A DNA stretch of 64,000 nucleotides from Antedon mediterranea (lineage: Eukaryota; Echinodermata; Crinoidea; Comatulida; Antedonidae). Below are positions 1-19,087 of this stretch, one piece after another. The translations under genes were made by a program, and so were the position numbers. The notes under the pieces were generated by a model. That model searched no databases and was not told the origin of the DNA. It saw only the letters and a program-made list of their open reading frames with translations. The stretch is from contig NC_092670.1 of assembly GCF_964355755.1 (NCBI RefSeq), forward strand, positions 36,381,795-36,445,794. The letters run 5' to 3'. Position 1 is the first letter of the stretch; the number at the start of each line of letters is the position of its first letter.

Positions 1-1180
1 TTTGAACTTCCACTGAAATTCCATGCAATATTACAATTTAGAAAAATAAGTTCTAGAAAAGTAAGGCAAGATATCTCGAAAAGTAAGATTATACCATTCT
101 CATTGAAGGGGTTTATTTTCATCTCTTGATACACATAAAAACTGAATGTTTTTTTTTGCATATGAACTTGTTTATACTCATGTAGTTGATATATACTTAG
201 TATTGTATATCAATCATTATGATGTTAACTTCACTTAAAAAATGATCTAAATGTAAAAGTTTGTAAGTTGGCTTTAATTACACAAGAGAAAAGGAATATG
301 TTTAACAGTACATACTTTATAAACTAAGCCTCAATTTGATTTGCTAGAGATATTACTGAAATTCACAGTTTTTTTAAGCAGGGTACAGTAAGTGAGCTAG
401 TGAAAATAAAATTATATAATAACCAAAATGTCCCTTTACATACATTTTTTTTCAATTAATAACCTGGTTAGATGCATTCTACAAAATTGGTGCAGTATAT
501 TAAAAGTAAAGTAATTGTACTTTCTTGCTGTCACAGAATAATCATATTTAAATTGATTTTACATTTATCTAATTAATTTGATAAACATTAATCTTGTGTT
601 AATTATTTTTAAAAACAAATAAGCCTGCATTGTTACTGTATCCTTTATTTTGATGAACAAATTAAAGTCTTTAAATTGATTTTAAAAGAATAGAAAGTTG
701 GTCAATTTGGGGGGAAAATGGAAATTTGTCCAAAGAGAGGATAGAACTAATTTTTTTTAAAGCAAATAAGGTTGCATTGTACTGTATATCATTTATTTTT
801 ATGAACAAATAAGTCTTTAAATTAATTTTAAAAGAATAGAAAGTTGGTGAATTTGGGGGAAAAAGTGGAAATTTGTCCAAAGATGTGATGGAACAAAAGT
901 TTAAAAGAATGTCCACATAAGTACAGAAACATAGGAGGATTTTTCGCACAAAAATAGGTGATGAGATGGATTAAGTTGAGAAAAGTTAAAGTTAAAAGTT
1001 GCACAGAATATAATAAAGCTTTAAATCGTGTTGCCCTTTGCTTCCTACAACCTCTTACCTTATTACCTTATGGTCTTCTACATTTTGTGGGTATATACTG
1101 TAAACTAATGTAAAATATTACTCCCATGCTACCAGACTAACTATCAGCTACCATTAACATTAATATTGTAATTTTATTTT
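1..1180. other. Gene-free flank, 3' of esterase 1
   Basis: AT-rich sequence with no protein I can recognise. It includes the 3' UTR of esterase 1 on the minus strand and a diverged tandem duplication at about 613-900. Confidence 0.6.
613..900. repeat. Diverged tandem duplication, about 145-bp period
   Basis: The stretch with 'AGAATAGAAAGTTGGTCAATT', 'GGAAATTTGTCCAAAG' and the preceding 'AAATAAG..TGCATTG' occurs twice in a row with small changes. Confidence 0.75.
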
Positions 1181-4224
<3,044 letters not shown>

Positions 4225-4863
4225 ATTTTGCTTCTACACTGTTCACTGTGTCTGGTGGTAACTGATCATTAGTTCACACCCTTACCTTTCTCATTGTGCT
4301 ATTACTTATTTGTAATTAATTCCTGAGCCATCTTATTGTTAAATAACAAGGTTCAGAGCTTTTCACATACCTTATGGTAAGAGGATTTACTAAAGGTTGA
4401 ATAAAAATAAAGGTCAGTTGCTTTGTAGTTATCAACAAAATAGTTTGTTATGCAACCTTTGTTTTGACAAAAAAGCTGTTTATACAGTACAGTAATTACC
4501 AAGGTGTGACATCCCAATCCAAGTCAAGAGCGTCTATCATTTTCTTTTATAAGATGTTTCTATAATTTTTTAAAGTTACAGTTACATACAGATTTAAAAT
4601 TTAAAGGTCTGCAATTAATTAAAAAAATGGTTGTGTACTATGTAAAAATTCTGATTAATGAATATTAGTAAAATACTGCATTGTAAACTTATACTCTCCT
4701 ACAATATTACTATTAAATTTACTTATTAAAGAAAACTAATTTTTTTGTTTACACCACCAATATAATACGTGGTGTTAACTAAAATCCTAATCTTTCTTTG
4801 AGAAACTTTTTACAATGGTTTTAAAGACTTTTAACACTTTGACAGGTTTTTTTCACAGGCTCA
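4225..4863. promoter_or_regulatory. Divergent spacer between esterase 1 and PMS1
   Basis: 639 bp separate the two start codons, which point away from each other. The spacer must hold the esterase promoter and the end of the PMS1 leader intron (3' splice site at 4858). It may be a shared regulatory region. No clear TATA or CpG island was identified. Confidence 0.4.
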
Positions 4864-7800
4864 ATGAAGGCATTACCTGCGGAGACTGTTCGATTGATTA
4901 CCAGCTCACAGGTTATTACATCTGTCTTTAGCATTGTTAAAGAGCTGGTTGAAAACTCATTAGATGCAAATGCAACAAGTATTGAAGTTAAACTTGTAAG
5001 TTTTAATTGTTTCAATTGTATCTAGAAGAAGAAAGAAACATTTTATCATACATAAGCTATGAGCTTCAACGTAAGCCTTTTGTAGCCTTCTTTTCCAAGA
5101 GAAAATAATTAACAGATTCATTTCAAAATGAGTTTTTTAAAGCTTAACTGACCCTGAAGAACCTAGAAAGGCAGACAGCCAGATTTAAATACTAAACCAT
5201 GTCTTCCAGTAATGTTTTATCTGCTTGACCCTGTCACAGGTCACTGACCAAGCACCACAATTCCATCATTCGGCCTGATGATACAACCTGGAAAGGTTGT
5301 GAAAAAGCAAGAACAGTCCAGTTGAATAGATTATCCTTCTAAACTTAATACTACCAGGATGAAAGACAATATCCATATCCTAATATCTGAAATGATTTAC
5401 AATTTTTTTTTCTGATTCTTTTTATATATAAAATTAAATCTATAAGAATTCTATCTTATATTTATGTAGGAAAACTATGGATTTGACCGCATTGAAATCC
5501 GTGATGATGGAGATGGAATCCCATTGGATAATGTTCCATACATGGCGCAGCAACACTTCACTTCCAAGATTTCCCAAATGGACGACCTCCATCATCTGCT
5601 GACCTACGGATTTCGAGGTGAAGCATTGGCATCACTATGTGCAGTTGCATCAGTTACCATAGCAACTAAAACTGACGAGGATCCAATAAGTATGGTTTAT
5701 ACGTTAGACCAACAAGGAAAAGTGACAGCTTCAAAACCTTGTCACTTAGGCAGAGGTAATGACATTATTGGTACAATGCGTTTTTTTTGTTAATGTTGTC
5801 ACCATATTACCAGCCTAACTAAGTTGTATACATTGCCTAAATATGAAATTTTTTTAAGGCACCACAGTGACGGCAATAAACCTTTTTAAGAACACTCCAG
5901 TTCGAAAGCAGTTTTTCAGTAATGCAAAACGAAGAAAAGACGAGCTACGCAAAGTTGAGGATCTTATTATGCAGTTTGCTACCATTAAGCCACAAACCCG
6001 TTTCATGCTGCGCAATGATAAAACAATTGTGTTGCAAAAAAACAAATTGGCCAATCATAAAGCAGCGTTGGCAAGTGTTTGGGGAAGGAATGTTATTGGT
6101 GCAATGCAGGAATTGTCATTTGATGTTGCGAATGCCAAGGTAAAGATCAATTTAGTTGATATATTCCCTTTTAAAACAGACTTCCAATCAAACAATTATT
6201 ATAGTAAAGCTCTGTCTACACTATCAAACTAGTTTTAAATGTAATAAACTACTGTAAATTTAATGGCTTGGGTATGGTAACACAAATTTTTTGATAAGAA
6301 ACTATTAAGCACTGTCTATGATATCAAACTAGTTTGACAAAAAAAAGTGTGATGTTCTCAAATATGGCAGTGATATACCAACATACAGTGTTCATCATTC
6401 AAGGCCTATGCAATTAACAAGTCATTTAAAGAAAATGGATTTTAAAATGTTTTTTCATAGGTGGATTGTTTCCTTCCTAAACCAGATGCTGATGTACAAT
6501 TGATCAGCCGATGCAGTAATGATCGTTGCTGGGTGTTTGTCAATGGTCGCCCTGTATCGTACAGAGAGATTGAAAAGGTTTTTTCTCCCATTGATTTTCC
6601 TATATAAATGCTTTTACTTTGTAGAATTAATTGAAAGTAGAGAATAGAGAATTTTTTTATAAATTTTATGTATGTCAATGTTTACTGTGCTCATTTTTTA
6701 TATTATAAAATGTTTGTACTGTTCTGTTTACCAAGCACTAAATTACTGACTTTTTTCAACTTGATTAGTTAACCAAGCACTGTATAAGCAACAGCTACCC
6801 AACACAAATAAGTGGTCGTTATCCATTTGCATTTATCAGCATCAGTCTTCCACCTGATTCTATTGATGTCAATTTGGAACCAAACAAGACAAAAGTCCTC
6901 TTACACGAGAAGGTAAATACTTTTTAGCACTAACAAAAATAAAACCTTGACCTATTACCTATGACCAATATGTAAATAATTGAAAACTCAAAGTGAAAGT
7001 CTTACTGTAAGATAAATAACTGTCAAAAATAAATTTATTTATTTTATTCTCTTTTCTTCATTTCAGGAAAGCATATTAGAAGCAATGGAATGTAAATTAA
7101 AGGAAGTTTATCAACCTATTTCTAAAGAAGATCAAGAGAACTTAAGTAATGAAAGTGATAGAATTGTAGTAGAGAGTGAAAGTAATTGTACAGTGTTAGA
7201 GCCGATATCCTCACACACCAACCTTCCTTCAGTGCCAAATGTTTCAAAATACCCAGTTAATAAGGTGTTGAGCAATAGTAGAAAGACATCACATGGATTA
7301 CAAAGAGAAGTTCAATCCAACGGCAGTGTAGAGTTAGAATGTAGTGAAGTGGTATTACAAAGTGAACGGTTTCCGCAAACCGCACTTTCTTCTTCAGATT
7401 GCTCAGTAATACCAGAGGAAGCTACAGATCAGTCTTTTCTTCACAAAAGTGATTATAACAATAGACTACAGAATTTACAAAAACCTTGTGATGAAATACA
7501 AGAGACACTTTGCAAAAATGTTGAAACATCTGAAAATAGTGGCAAAAACTCTAATTTAGTAAGAACTTCAGACATTATAAAAACAAATTGTACATCAGAA
7601 ACAGTAATTAGCATAGAAGCGGATTCTGACAATAACACCACTGCTGATGTGCTGCCACTACAAGTTAAAGACGAATCAGGTCTTAGTGAAAATGCAGACT
7701 TTATTTTTTCTAGTGAATTATCTGATTCAGCTTTAATGGATTATCTTGAAACAAAACATGAGGCCAGCCTCAATGAGTCAACAATTGATGGTTTGCATGA

Positions 7801-10278
7801 GTCTGTAAATAAGATTGCTCAAACGGAATGGAGTAAAGGAAAAGGGTTGGTGGATGATTTAGGAAGACCTGTTGAGCCTGGGAAGATACTTGTGCCTACA
7901 AAACAAGGTAATCCGAGCAAAAATGCAGGAGTAGAAAGTTTGCTGACACCTTGCCGTGAGAAGAAGCCAAAACAAGTGGAGAGGATGGGCGATGCCACAT
8001 TTTATAACATGGTTGGAAAGACACCAATCAAACGACCACAAACAGCTTACATATTCTTTTGCAAGGAAGTGCGACCCCAAGGTAGCTTTTTTTTTCTAAT
8101 ATCTTTCTGGCTTTATTTAAATGCAGTGTATTTAGTGATCCTAAAGAGATTTTTTAATGTGTTTTCTAGTTATTAAAGACAATCCAACAGCAGACTTTCA
8201 AACAATCTCTAAACTCACTGGAGAGAGATGGAGAGCTTTAACTGAAGAGGAGAAGTGTAAATATGAAGATTTAATGAAACAGGATGTTTTGAGGTGAGTA
8301 CTGTTTGAGATAATGCACCTGGTATCAATTATGGGTATGTGAAAAATCAACAAAATAATATATTTGATAAAGTCTATACTTTCAACTGCTGATGTTGGAG
8401 TACAGTATAACTCCTCCTTTAAGACACTGACGTTAAGAAAACAATGTTCTGTTCATGAATAAGGGGCAGCCAACCCCTTGATGGTATCCCCAGTGTTTTA
8501 CTGTATTAGCCTTAAACATAATTGATTCCAGGTACAAGGAGCAAGTGCAGGAAGCAAAAAAGAATGGCACTATGAAGGAACCAGTGCGTAAAAAGAAATG
8601 CATTAAACAGGTATATATTTCTTTTTCAAATCGTAAGTAAGCTAAGGATTGGCCCGTTTAGGCATGGTTGGTCAGCTGCATATTTGTAATATTACTTTCA
8701 CCTTTAGCCTCCACAGCAGATGTTGGTAGATAAACTATTTTCTTCACCTAAAAGACCAACATCAACTTCACCAGTTGTTAAAAGGGTAGATGTGAATTTT
8801 TCTTGTGCAGGACTTAAAGATGATCAACAGCACAGGAATTGGTAAGGATGGAGATTCAGTACATACAGTAGTTAACAACATTCAAATATACTTCCGTTTC
8901 GGATTATTTCTTTTATCAAGCAATCTCATTAAGAATAACTTATTTTGGGCAGAATTAAAACTGAATATTTGCAACTTTTGAGATTGATGCTTACAAAACC
9001 AACACATCAAAAACACTGTTCAAGCTTTTGCAGAAAGAAATTACGTACACTATTGTGATATAGCCTTGCAAAGCTCCGAAGTTAGTCTCGAAGTGAGAAT
9101 CTTCACCACAATAAAAAAAAAAAGATTACGCAAAAATTTATATTGAAGTATCTTTATCAACTACTAAATTTGTTTTTAAACAGGGATTCACTTGAAAGGC
9201 TCCACTTGATTGGCCAATTGCCGAATGGTTTCTGGATTTGCAAGGAGGCTAACCAAATACAACTTCTGAACCATTTTAGAGTAGAAGAGACATTGCTGTA
9301 TCATCGTCTGCTTTCCGAACATAGACTACAAATCCAACAGCTACAACCACCAATTACATTATTATCAAGGTATAAATGATACCACTAAAGTTCAACTTAA
9401 GCCTAGAATTTCAGAAAATAGATATAATCAGGGGCGAATCAAGGATTTTTAAATAAGGGTTTAAAAAAGAGGTTAAAAGGGCATGTCTTCTATTTTATGA
9501 GTGCTAAAGCCTGTTTAGCCCACACACAAATCTGCGCCTGATAATAATTTTATTTTATATTTTTATAATTTGTAGTATGATAGGAGGGCCTGTAAATTGG
9601 CAGACTCTACTGATGCTGAAGAGTTCCACATCAGCTGTAGATGGCTCTCGTACATTTGTTGATGAAAGGCTAGTAGCAAACGGCTTTGTTGTTAAACAGA
9701 CTGAAGGTATAAAAAACAATTACTGCAAATTTGGGGTTGGGCTAATACCTCTGGTTGGTTATCAAAATGTATTGAGCACAAAGGTCTTTTTCTTTAGATT
9801 CTGAGGGAGGTAATGTCCGATTACAAGTCACCGGCATGGCAACCAATATTCCATGTTATAGTTTGGCTGACCTTGCGGAACTGCTTGATACGATAGGCTC
9901 GTCAACTAATGGTATTAGTCTCAAAGAATCCAGACCTGTCAAACTTGTCCACTATTTGCAGGTACTTTTTTTTTCTATGAAAATATGTCTGAGCTAGTTT
10001 AATAAACACACTAAAGGTTAGCAAAAACATTACCTCAATGTCAATCTTTTACAGTTTCTGTATGTCATCATACCTATCCATTATAGTTGTTTATTGAATT
10101 TAAATTTCTTTAATAGGCAGAAGCTGTACGATTGGCTCGAGATCGCCCACATCGATCAACGCATGATAACATAATGGATATGATTGAGCAAAGGAGTGTG
10201 GCATTGCCTCCTAATGTAAAGAGTTGTATACATAACAAGCCCTTCCTTAAAACACTGCACACCACAAATGTACAGTAG
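4864..10278 (+). CDS. PMS1: PMS1-type MutL homologue, DNA mismatch repair protein with HMG box
   Basis: Thirteen coding exons join in frame to 984 aa (human PMS1 is about 930): 4864-4995, 5470-5755, 5859-6139, 6461-6577, 6769-6912, 7067-8081, 8170-8293, 8532-8610, 8708-8841, 9184-9369, 9576-9706, 9798-9961, 10117-10278 (TAG). The N-terminus is a GHKL ATPase with all three motifs: VENSLDAN (residues 29-36), DDGDGI (56-61) and YGFRGEAL (90-97). A long, low-complexity linker fills exon 6. An HMG box (about 640-710) starts at [12 protein letters not shown] and runs over exons 6-8; this box distinguishes PMS1 from MLH1, MLH3 and PMS2. No DQHA-type endonuclease motif is seen in the C-terminus, as expected for PMS1. 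The family pairs with MLH1 in the nucleus. The first coding exon follows a 3' splice site at 4858, so a 5' UTR exon must lie upstream. MITE pieces sit in intron 3. Confidence 0.96.
6205..6385 (+). mobile_element. MITE fragments (CTCTGTCTACACTATC family) in PMS1 intron 3
   Basis: Two broken left ends: TAAAGCTCTGTCTACACTATC at 6205, and TTAAGCACTGTCTATGATATC at about 6305 running into the internal ATATGGCAGTGATAT motif. No right end is seen. Confidence 0.75.
8403..8503. mobile_element. Short TIR element with CAGT..ACTG ends in PMS1 intron 7
   Basis: Flanked by TA, starting CAGTATAACTCCTCC and ending in TTTTACTG, with inner 'AAGACACTG' and 'CCCCAGTG' also roughly inverted. It resembles the copies at 41476 and 45123. 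TA duplication with CAGT termini suggests a Tc1/pogo-like non-autonomous element. Confidence 0.5.
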
Positions 10279-10737
10279 CATTTCTGATGAAATATAGACA
10301 GCCTATTTTTTGCCAAATAGATCATTTATATTTTAAACATTTTTTAACAATATAAATCTAAGAAAGTAAGTAGAATGTAGTGGAGATGTGCTTTTTTGTA
10401 GAACTCCAGACATAATTGAAACAATCGGTTGATGGGTCTTTTATCTAATTTTATTCTAATACCATATCGTTAGTAATCTTGTTGTGCTACACATTTCATT
10501 TGATCTATTTGGTACAGCAGTAAACTATAGCTGGTTTTTCTTAATTCCAAACATTTAATTTATCAAGTATTCTTTCATTTCATATTTTTAATTGTACTGA
10601 TCATATTAATTTGCTTGTGTCTTATAAGCATCAGATTTAAATTGTTTTCATCCAGCAGCCAATGCAGTAAGTACCATTCGTATTTCAATAGTACATTGTG
10701 TTACCATAAAAAGTTGATCATTAAACTGTGTGGACAC
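10279..10737. other. Tail-to-tail spacer between PMS1 and esterase 2
   Basis: 459 bp of AT-rich DNA holding both 3' UTRs. Nothing else is recognisable. Confidence 0.6.
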
Positions 10738-14868
<4,131 letters not shown>

Positions 14869-15029
14869 CCTTCTTATCATTGAGTGTTATTACATGTGAG
14901 AGTTAATAAATGATCTGTAATGGCTTGGTGTAAATATTTCAAAGATAATAATTAATATATTTGGGCCGATTAATGACCTTTGCTCGCTGGACTCTCCGCG
15001 TTGTGTTAACTATTACTGTAATGTTATGT

Positions 15030-15910
15030 TTGTCATTTTACTTCTGTGTACTTACGACGTTAAACCAACAACAACCGGTCACGTCATTGTCACACGTTGT
15101 ATGTACAGTGTTTCTTTTGTTCACTCCCTTATTAATTCAGCGATTATTAATATCATACAACTACATTAACTGGTTTGTCAGATTCTCTTTGATCTAGAAA
15201 GATAATTCTTAGTATGTTTTTACGGGTTTGAATCATAATACGTCATATAAAGAATATTTTACTCGTAAATTTCCGAAGTTTCCAAACATATAGATATGTT
15301 TTTTCCTATCAATTTTCATTTTACCCAATCCTTGATTCATCACGTAAATGTTAGAATTAAGTGTTTTTTTTTAATGATGTATATAGGCCTATCTCCCTCC
15401 CTAAGGAGAGAATTGTTTCTCCATAAGGAGCGACTTCTTTTGTTCCCGAACCTAACATTTTGTCTATACTTCCCCCTTAAGTCACAGATAGGCTTATACT
15501 TTTATAGTTAAGCGTATTGTATGATTTAATATCGTACATTAATAATTGAGAAAAGATGAAAAATAAGTAAAAACTGTATAACATTGTACTGTAGTTTCAT
15601 TATTGTTTCACGTCACCAGAGCAATATCGCTTAAAATTTTTGATTTTAATTGTTTTTTAATTGTGAGAAAACAACATTTATCAGAATATTCAACTCAATA
15701 TTTTGTTTTATCAATTGTGAATTTAAGAGTTACTATATTCTGTAACGTAAGTTGCTACTTTAAATACCTTTCGCACTAGACTCCGTCTTGCACTTAATTG
15801 TGCCGTCTTCTCGTCAATCACTTCTGTGTAGTCCTACTTTCGTGTTAAACCAACAACCACGTCATTATCACAACCGACGTATCTATGGTAATCAAAGAGT
15901 TTCTTCACTC
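15030..15910. repeat. Pair of diverged direct repeats of roughly 100 bp
   Basis: Near 15040 and 15825 both copies carry ACTTCTGTGTA, GTTAAACCAACAAC, CACGTCATT, TCACA and then TTTCTT..TTCACTCCC, in the same order. They are about 785 bp apart, upstream of esterase 2. Confidence 0.6.
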
Positions 15911-16053
15911 CCATAGTTCAGTATTATTTTCATCTAAAAACTATTTTGAACGGTCACTCATATTCTGTACATATTTAACTAACGTTCACACACGACGTGT
16001 TTGAATCGTCTGCGTCAACTTTAATATTTAAGCTTATTATTATAATTGAAACG

Positions 16054-16207
16054 TTAAGCTCTGTGTAGGCTACACTATCAAACTAGTTTGACAAAAAAAG
16101 TGTGATGTGTCCAAATATGGAAGTGATATGACACAATCATGTTCATATAATTATGGGCACATCACATTTGTTGTCACATACCGTTTGATAGGGTAGACAG
16201 AGCTTAA
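16054..16207 (+). mobile_element. MITE, complete copy (CTCTGTCTACACTATC family)
   Basis: Left TIR TTAAGCTCTGTGTAGGCTACA (with a small insertion); right end GATAGGGTAGACAGAGCTTAA. One internal AAATATGG-AGTGATATG unit. Confidence 0.85.
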
Positions 16208-16394
16208 GGTAAGAACAAAGCATGAGAATTGTAGTTGTAAAGTCCTGCATTCTTTTTCATCAATTTGTATTTTACCCAACTGATCCATTTTGGGTCAAAT
16301 GTCGGATTTGTGAAACCAATATTGTTTCAGTAAAACTACTGATATTTAATTTACGTATTATAAGAAATTATTAAATAAAGGGTCTTTCGCACCC

Positions 16395-16531
16395 GTTCCG
16401 GCACGGCGCTGCCAAATCAAATGTCACAGTTTCGTTTTCACGCGGTTACGTATGCGCATATCGATGGGCGCATAGCCGCGTGAAAACGAAACATTGACGT
16501 TCAATTCACCGGACCGGAACCGCGTCGGAAC
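16395..16531. mobile_element. Small GC-rich hairpin element
   Basis: GTTTCGTTTTCACGCGG (16429-16445) is exactly inverted as CCGCGTGAAAACGAAAC (16476-16492). The outer ends GTTCCGGCACGGCGC and CCGCGTCGGAAC also pair. It is GC-rich inside an AT-rich spacer and probably a foldback MITE. Confidence 0.65.
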
Positions 16532-16700
16532 AGATGTATATTGTGTTGTAGGCCTACAATTAAATATTTTATTTTCCTTTAAATTAATTTTAGTTTAATT
16601 TTACCATACCATAAATCTTCAAAAAGAAGCCCATTGAGTTTCTTTTCGAGAGGTTTGACGGTATGCTATATGAACATTTTCAGTGCATGTAATGTATTAC

Positions 16701-17140
16701 TACGAAAGCCCATTAATGCCATTTTAAGTATATGTTTTTCGAACGTAATCCGTTCTAACGAATTAGTAATTCGTTTGAACGGATTAATAATCTGTTCAAA
16801 CGAATTAGTAATCCGTTTAAACAAATTATTAATTCGTTTAAACAAATTACTAATCCGTTTAAACAAATTAGTAATTCGTTTGAAAGAATTAGTAATTCGT
16901 TTGAACAAATTAGTAATCCGTTTAAACAAATTAGTAATTCGTTTGAACGGATTAGTAATCCGTTTAAACGAATTACAACATATACTTTAAATGGCACTTG
17001 TTGTATATGTTACAATTCGTTTGAACGGATTACTAATTCGTTTGAACAGATTATTAATCCGTTCAAACGAATTACTAATTCGTTAGAACGGATTACGTTC
17101 GAAAAACATATACTTAAAATGGCATTAATGGGCTTTCGTA
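16701..17140. mobile_element. Foldback element built from reiterated palindromic motif
   Basis: Terminal inverted repeats of about 100 bp begin TACGAAAGCCCATTAATGCC and end GGCATTAATGGGCTTTCGTA. The inner part is a run of alternating 'CGTTTGAAC', 'GAATTAGTAATTCG' and 'AATCCGTTTAAAC' words at 20-24 bp spacing, themselves palindromic. The centre (about 16975-17010) is an imperfect inverted repeat. Confidence 0.85.
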
Positions 17141-17655
17141 TTATTCAATGTATGTGTAAACTGCTTTGTTTTTTCCCTGAAATATGTAAACATACATAAG
17201 ACATGAGACCCACTTGATAGTTTGATTTAGTTCGCTTTTCGGAATCCTGTCTCTCTCTATTGTTTGCGAGACGAAATAAATGAAATGGTGCTTAACTTAT
17301 TTTATTAGTTACTAATACAATGTTAACGATAATTTTACCATTAATAAATATAGAAATCTGCGCACAACAATGATATTAAAAACTACAAATAATGTTCTAT
17401 AGGCCTAACGAAGGTCTATGTAACTCTGTTGCATCCACTGTATTCAAACATTAAGATTCTACTCCACAAACACTGAAACTGGTTTCATAAAGACGCTACT
17501 ACTTTTCATCATTAAAATGTAGATTTTGATTTGATAAGAATTTCACGAGCAAGCAAACTCATTGTTGACCAAATTAGTGCTTATTATGCTACCTTGAGAA
17601 AAATGTAGTATTTTCGAGAATCAAAATCGAGAAAAAAATTATTTTTCTTTTTTTC

Positions 17656-17848
17656 TAAAGCTCTGTCTTTATGTGAAAAACATAATTTGATGTGCTCACA
17701 TATGGACAGCATCACATCACTACCATATTTGGGCATATCACTACCATATTTGGGCATATCACTACCATATTTGGGCATATCACTACCATATTTGGGCCTA
17801 TCACTACCATTTTGGTCAAACTAGTTGATAGTGTAGACAGAGCTTTTA
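17656..17848 (-). mobile_element. MITE, copy with five internal repeats
   Basis: Ends TAAAGCTCTGTCTTTATGTG and GTGTAGACAGAGCTTTTA. Inside, ATCACTACCATATTTGGGC is repeated head to tail about five times (17716-17812). Confidence 0.88.
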
Positions 17849-19087
17849 AAGAATTAATGTATGGCTACACTCTATTGGACTCTAGCAAATTTATGAAACC
17901 AAATATAAAAAGTTGTTACACTTAATAAGGCAAATTATCTTAATATGGTTTATTATAACCGGACCACAGTATCCAAGTCTATAATAATATTAATTTCATT
18001 TAATTACTAACAATTATTGAATACAGTAATACATCAGTAAATATAAAATGTTTATTAATGATGTGATCATACATTGTAAAAGTGTAAAATAAGCTAGAAA
18101 CAGTTTTAATAATAGGAGTTAACATTTATATTATTAGACCTAAACACACCCAGTTTGCACGATTTTTTATCCGGCCATCAAACCGGCACTGTGTGAACTT
18201 TAACGAAACACCTTATATGAGATAACTACAGAGCCAGGGACATGTACAGGATCTAATTTCATAGAAAGTTTGTCAGCAAGGTACAGATGCTTGCATGGAT
18301 CGCCCAAATCGGTAATTAATAAGTATCAACACAGTTTTCAAATAAAGTTAAACGCTTCCCAAGCCATGACCATACAGGCCATTTTCATACCTAATGTTTC
18401 TGAATGTGTACAAATAGCAATGTGTATAATGGACAAATGCTCTCTCTTTTTTCCATTTTTGGGACACGCCTTGTTGTGGCCACTTGTGACTTCTACACCT
18501 GTACACGCCCCATTTACTATTCCTAAATACTACAATCTATACATTTTGTTGGAATGATAAATGTGCAATACTGTAAAATGTGCTATACCATAATTTACAC
18601 CCTGATGAAAGCACTCACTTAAAATAAATGCATCTCGACTTCAAGTTTCCAAACGTCTCCCTGGCTTTGGTGGTTGCATTAAATATATCCAACAATTACA
18701 TAATATTTAAAAATGTAAACATTTGGAGAAATTTTGATGGGATAGTAGAAAAACTAAAAAGTTGTGAGACTGCCATGATTTTCTAGAGAGTTGAGAGGTC
18801 AATAGCATAATAATTCAAGCATTGAAATATGTGGTATTATACATGCCATGACCTTTCATAATTATCATTATCATCAGAAAATATGATACCTATATATTCT
18901 AAAAACATTAAAAATCAAATATTACATTTTAATCAAGCAAATATATATTTAGTTCTCATAAACCGAACAATCTATTTAAATTTGTTTTAAAGACATGATA
19001 TGACTCGCACACACAATTAATAAATGAATAGACGGTATCAACTCCCCTTCAAAGCTGCACGTAGGCCACAAAGTGATTGCAGTTGAG

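Larger units (their letters stand above)
14881..19087. other. Gene-free region upstream of esterase 2 and downstream of sorcin
   Basis: 4.2 kb with no recognisable protein or structural RNA. It holds the esterase 2 promoter, a diverged direct repeat (about 15030-15130 and 15815-15910), a GC-rich hairpin, a 440-bp foldback element and two MITEs, plus the sorcin 3' UTR. Confidence 0.6.

Noticed and set aside
14961-15197. A 78-codon hydrophobic frame as a small membrane protein
   Set aside because: AT-rich, no family resemblance, and it overlaps one of the diverged direct repeats in non-coding DNA.
16634-16997. Frames of 80-118 codons rich in LVIRLN-type repeats
   Set aside because: They are translations of the palindromic word inside the foldback element; several frames are open and there is no family match.
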